From: JBOHWJ01 sp050736615
GTDB taxonomy: Bacteria > Desulfobacterota > Binatia > Binatales > Binataceae
Direction of reading: 5' to 3'
Assembly (NCBI GenBank): GCA_050736615.1
Contig: JBOHWL010000150.1
Coordinates: 1-5,460 of the forward strand
DNA: 5,460 nt
Each line of letters begins with the position of its first letter. The stretch's first letter is position 1. This document shows positions 4,937-5,460 of this stretch, piece by piece. The position numbers and the translations under genes are program-made. The notes beneath the pieces were generated by a model, which was not told where the DNA came from, made no database searches, and saw only the letters and a list, made by a program, of their open reading frames with translations.

Positions 4937-5460
4937 GCCGCTACTCGTGTGTTCCACCGCTCCACCGCCTCGTCAATGATGTTGGCCGCCGTCTCGGCCG
5001 GGATGCCGGACGGGATGATAGCGCCATAGGGGATCGCGTCCTCTATCTCGTGTCTCAGCGCCGCCGAGTCGATGCCGCGCCGTGATCTCCGCGATGGCGT
5101 CCCGCAGATTGCCCATCGCGTGCGCGATGAGATACTCGCGCTCCCACGCGCGCCAGTGCTCACAGGCGGGCGTCCGCAGACAGCACGCGGGCAGCTCGGG
5201 CATGGACTGCTCGAGATGATCGGCCCAGTCCCAGCGCCGCACTGGTCGTGCGGTCGCGGTGCTCGCGGACCACAGGCCGCGTGCCTGTAGCGCCTCGATC
5301 ACGTCACGCTGGATACAGCCCGCACGGCAGTAGAGCAGCGTGCGGCCGTCGGGCGTCTCGGTGACATCGAGGCTCGGGCTGCCATCGTCGTGCGCGGGAC
5401 TGCGTACCCGCGTCGTACCGCGCACACTCTGGCGGGGCTGTCCGCCGCCCAGGGCGTGAG
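4933..5460 (-). CDS. CHC2-like zinc-ribbon, primase-type protein (5' end missing, frameshifted)
   Basis: Reading leftward from the right edge, the first frame gives ALGGGQPRQS, then SPAHDDGSPSLDVT, DGRTLLYCRAGC and DVIEALQARGLW. This is the CHC2/Toprim-primase zinc-ribbon pattern of phage and integrative-element primases, usually CPAHDD...C.AGC followed by a helix and a RGLW-like turn. Here the first zinc ligand is Ser (codon 5401-5399); His, Cys (5329-5327) and Cys (5317-5315) are kept. The frame runs well to about 5078 (NLRDAIAEIT). Then the sensible text moves one base over, from 5076, to GIDSAALRHEIEDA, IIPSGIPAETAANIIDEA and VERW, ending at TGA 4935-4933. The visible joined product is about 174 residues, with no Toprim catalytic domain. 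The stop overlaps the next gene by ATGA, which supports the second frame as the true C-terminus. The start codon lies beyond the window. A role in element replication is inferred. Confidence 0.68.

Noticed and set aside
1..5460. CRISPR array, tRNA, rRNA or toxin-antitoxin module
   Set aside because: No regularly spaced repeats, tRNA-like cloverleaf or conserved CCA/T-loop sequence, or recognisable toxin-antitoxin pair was seen on either strand.

Overview
The window reads as chromosomal DNA from a Gram-negative proteobacterium, most likely a beta- or gamma-proteobacterium (Burkholderiales would fit, but I cannot prove it). The signs are a pqi-type MCE transport operon, an outer-membrane lipoprotein, secreted envelope proteins and moderately high G+C. 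The left part looks like ordinary envelope-biology core genome. The right part is patchy accessory DNA with degraded mobile sequence.

Layout. Bases 1-1650 hold the 3' end of pqiB (periplasm-spanning MCE protein) and complete pqiC (outer-membrane lipoprotein). They overlap by ATGA and belong to one lipid-transport and membrane-integrity operon whose pqiA end lies outside the window. After a gene-free 240-bp stretch with small dyads comes a secreted glycine-zipper protein (GTG 1891 to 2403). Next is an exported, porin-like beta-barrel gene (2508-2978) that loses its family sequence roughly halfway. Directly after it lies a dead IS630-family transposase remnant (about 3038-3437) with two frameshifts, an in-frame loss of the helix-turn-helix section and no catalytic half. 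An intact DMT-superfamily membrane transporter follows (3579-4472).

From about 4755 to the right edge, the minus strand carries two translationally coupled small genes of phage or integrative-element character. The first is a CHC2-like zinc-ribbon primase-type protein, running in from the right edge, with one frameshift near 5077 and a Ser where the first zinc ligand is expected. The second is a small charged, helical protein whose start overlaps the primase stop by ATGA. They converge on the DMT gene.

I see no CRISPR array, tRNA, rRNA or convincing new defence system. The most useful leads are the mutually consistent evidence for the frameshifted primase-like pair, the recurrence of a CGGCGCG context at three of the inferred frameshifts (possible sequence error), and the truncated porin next to transposon debris.
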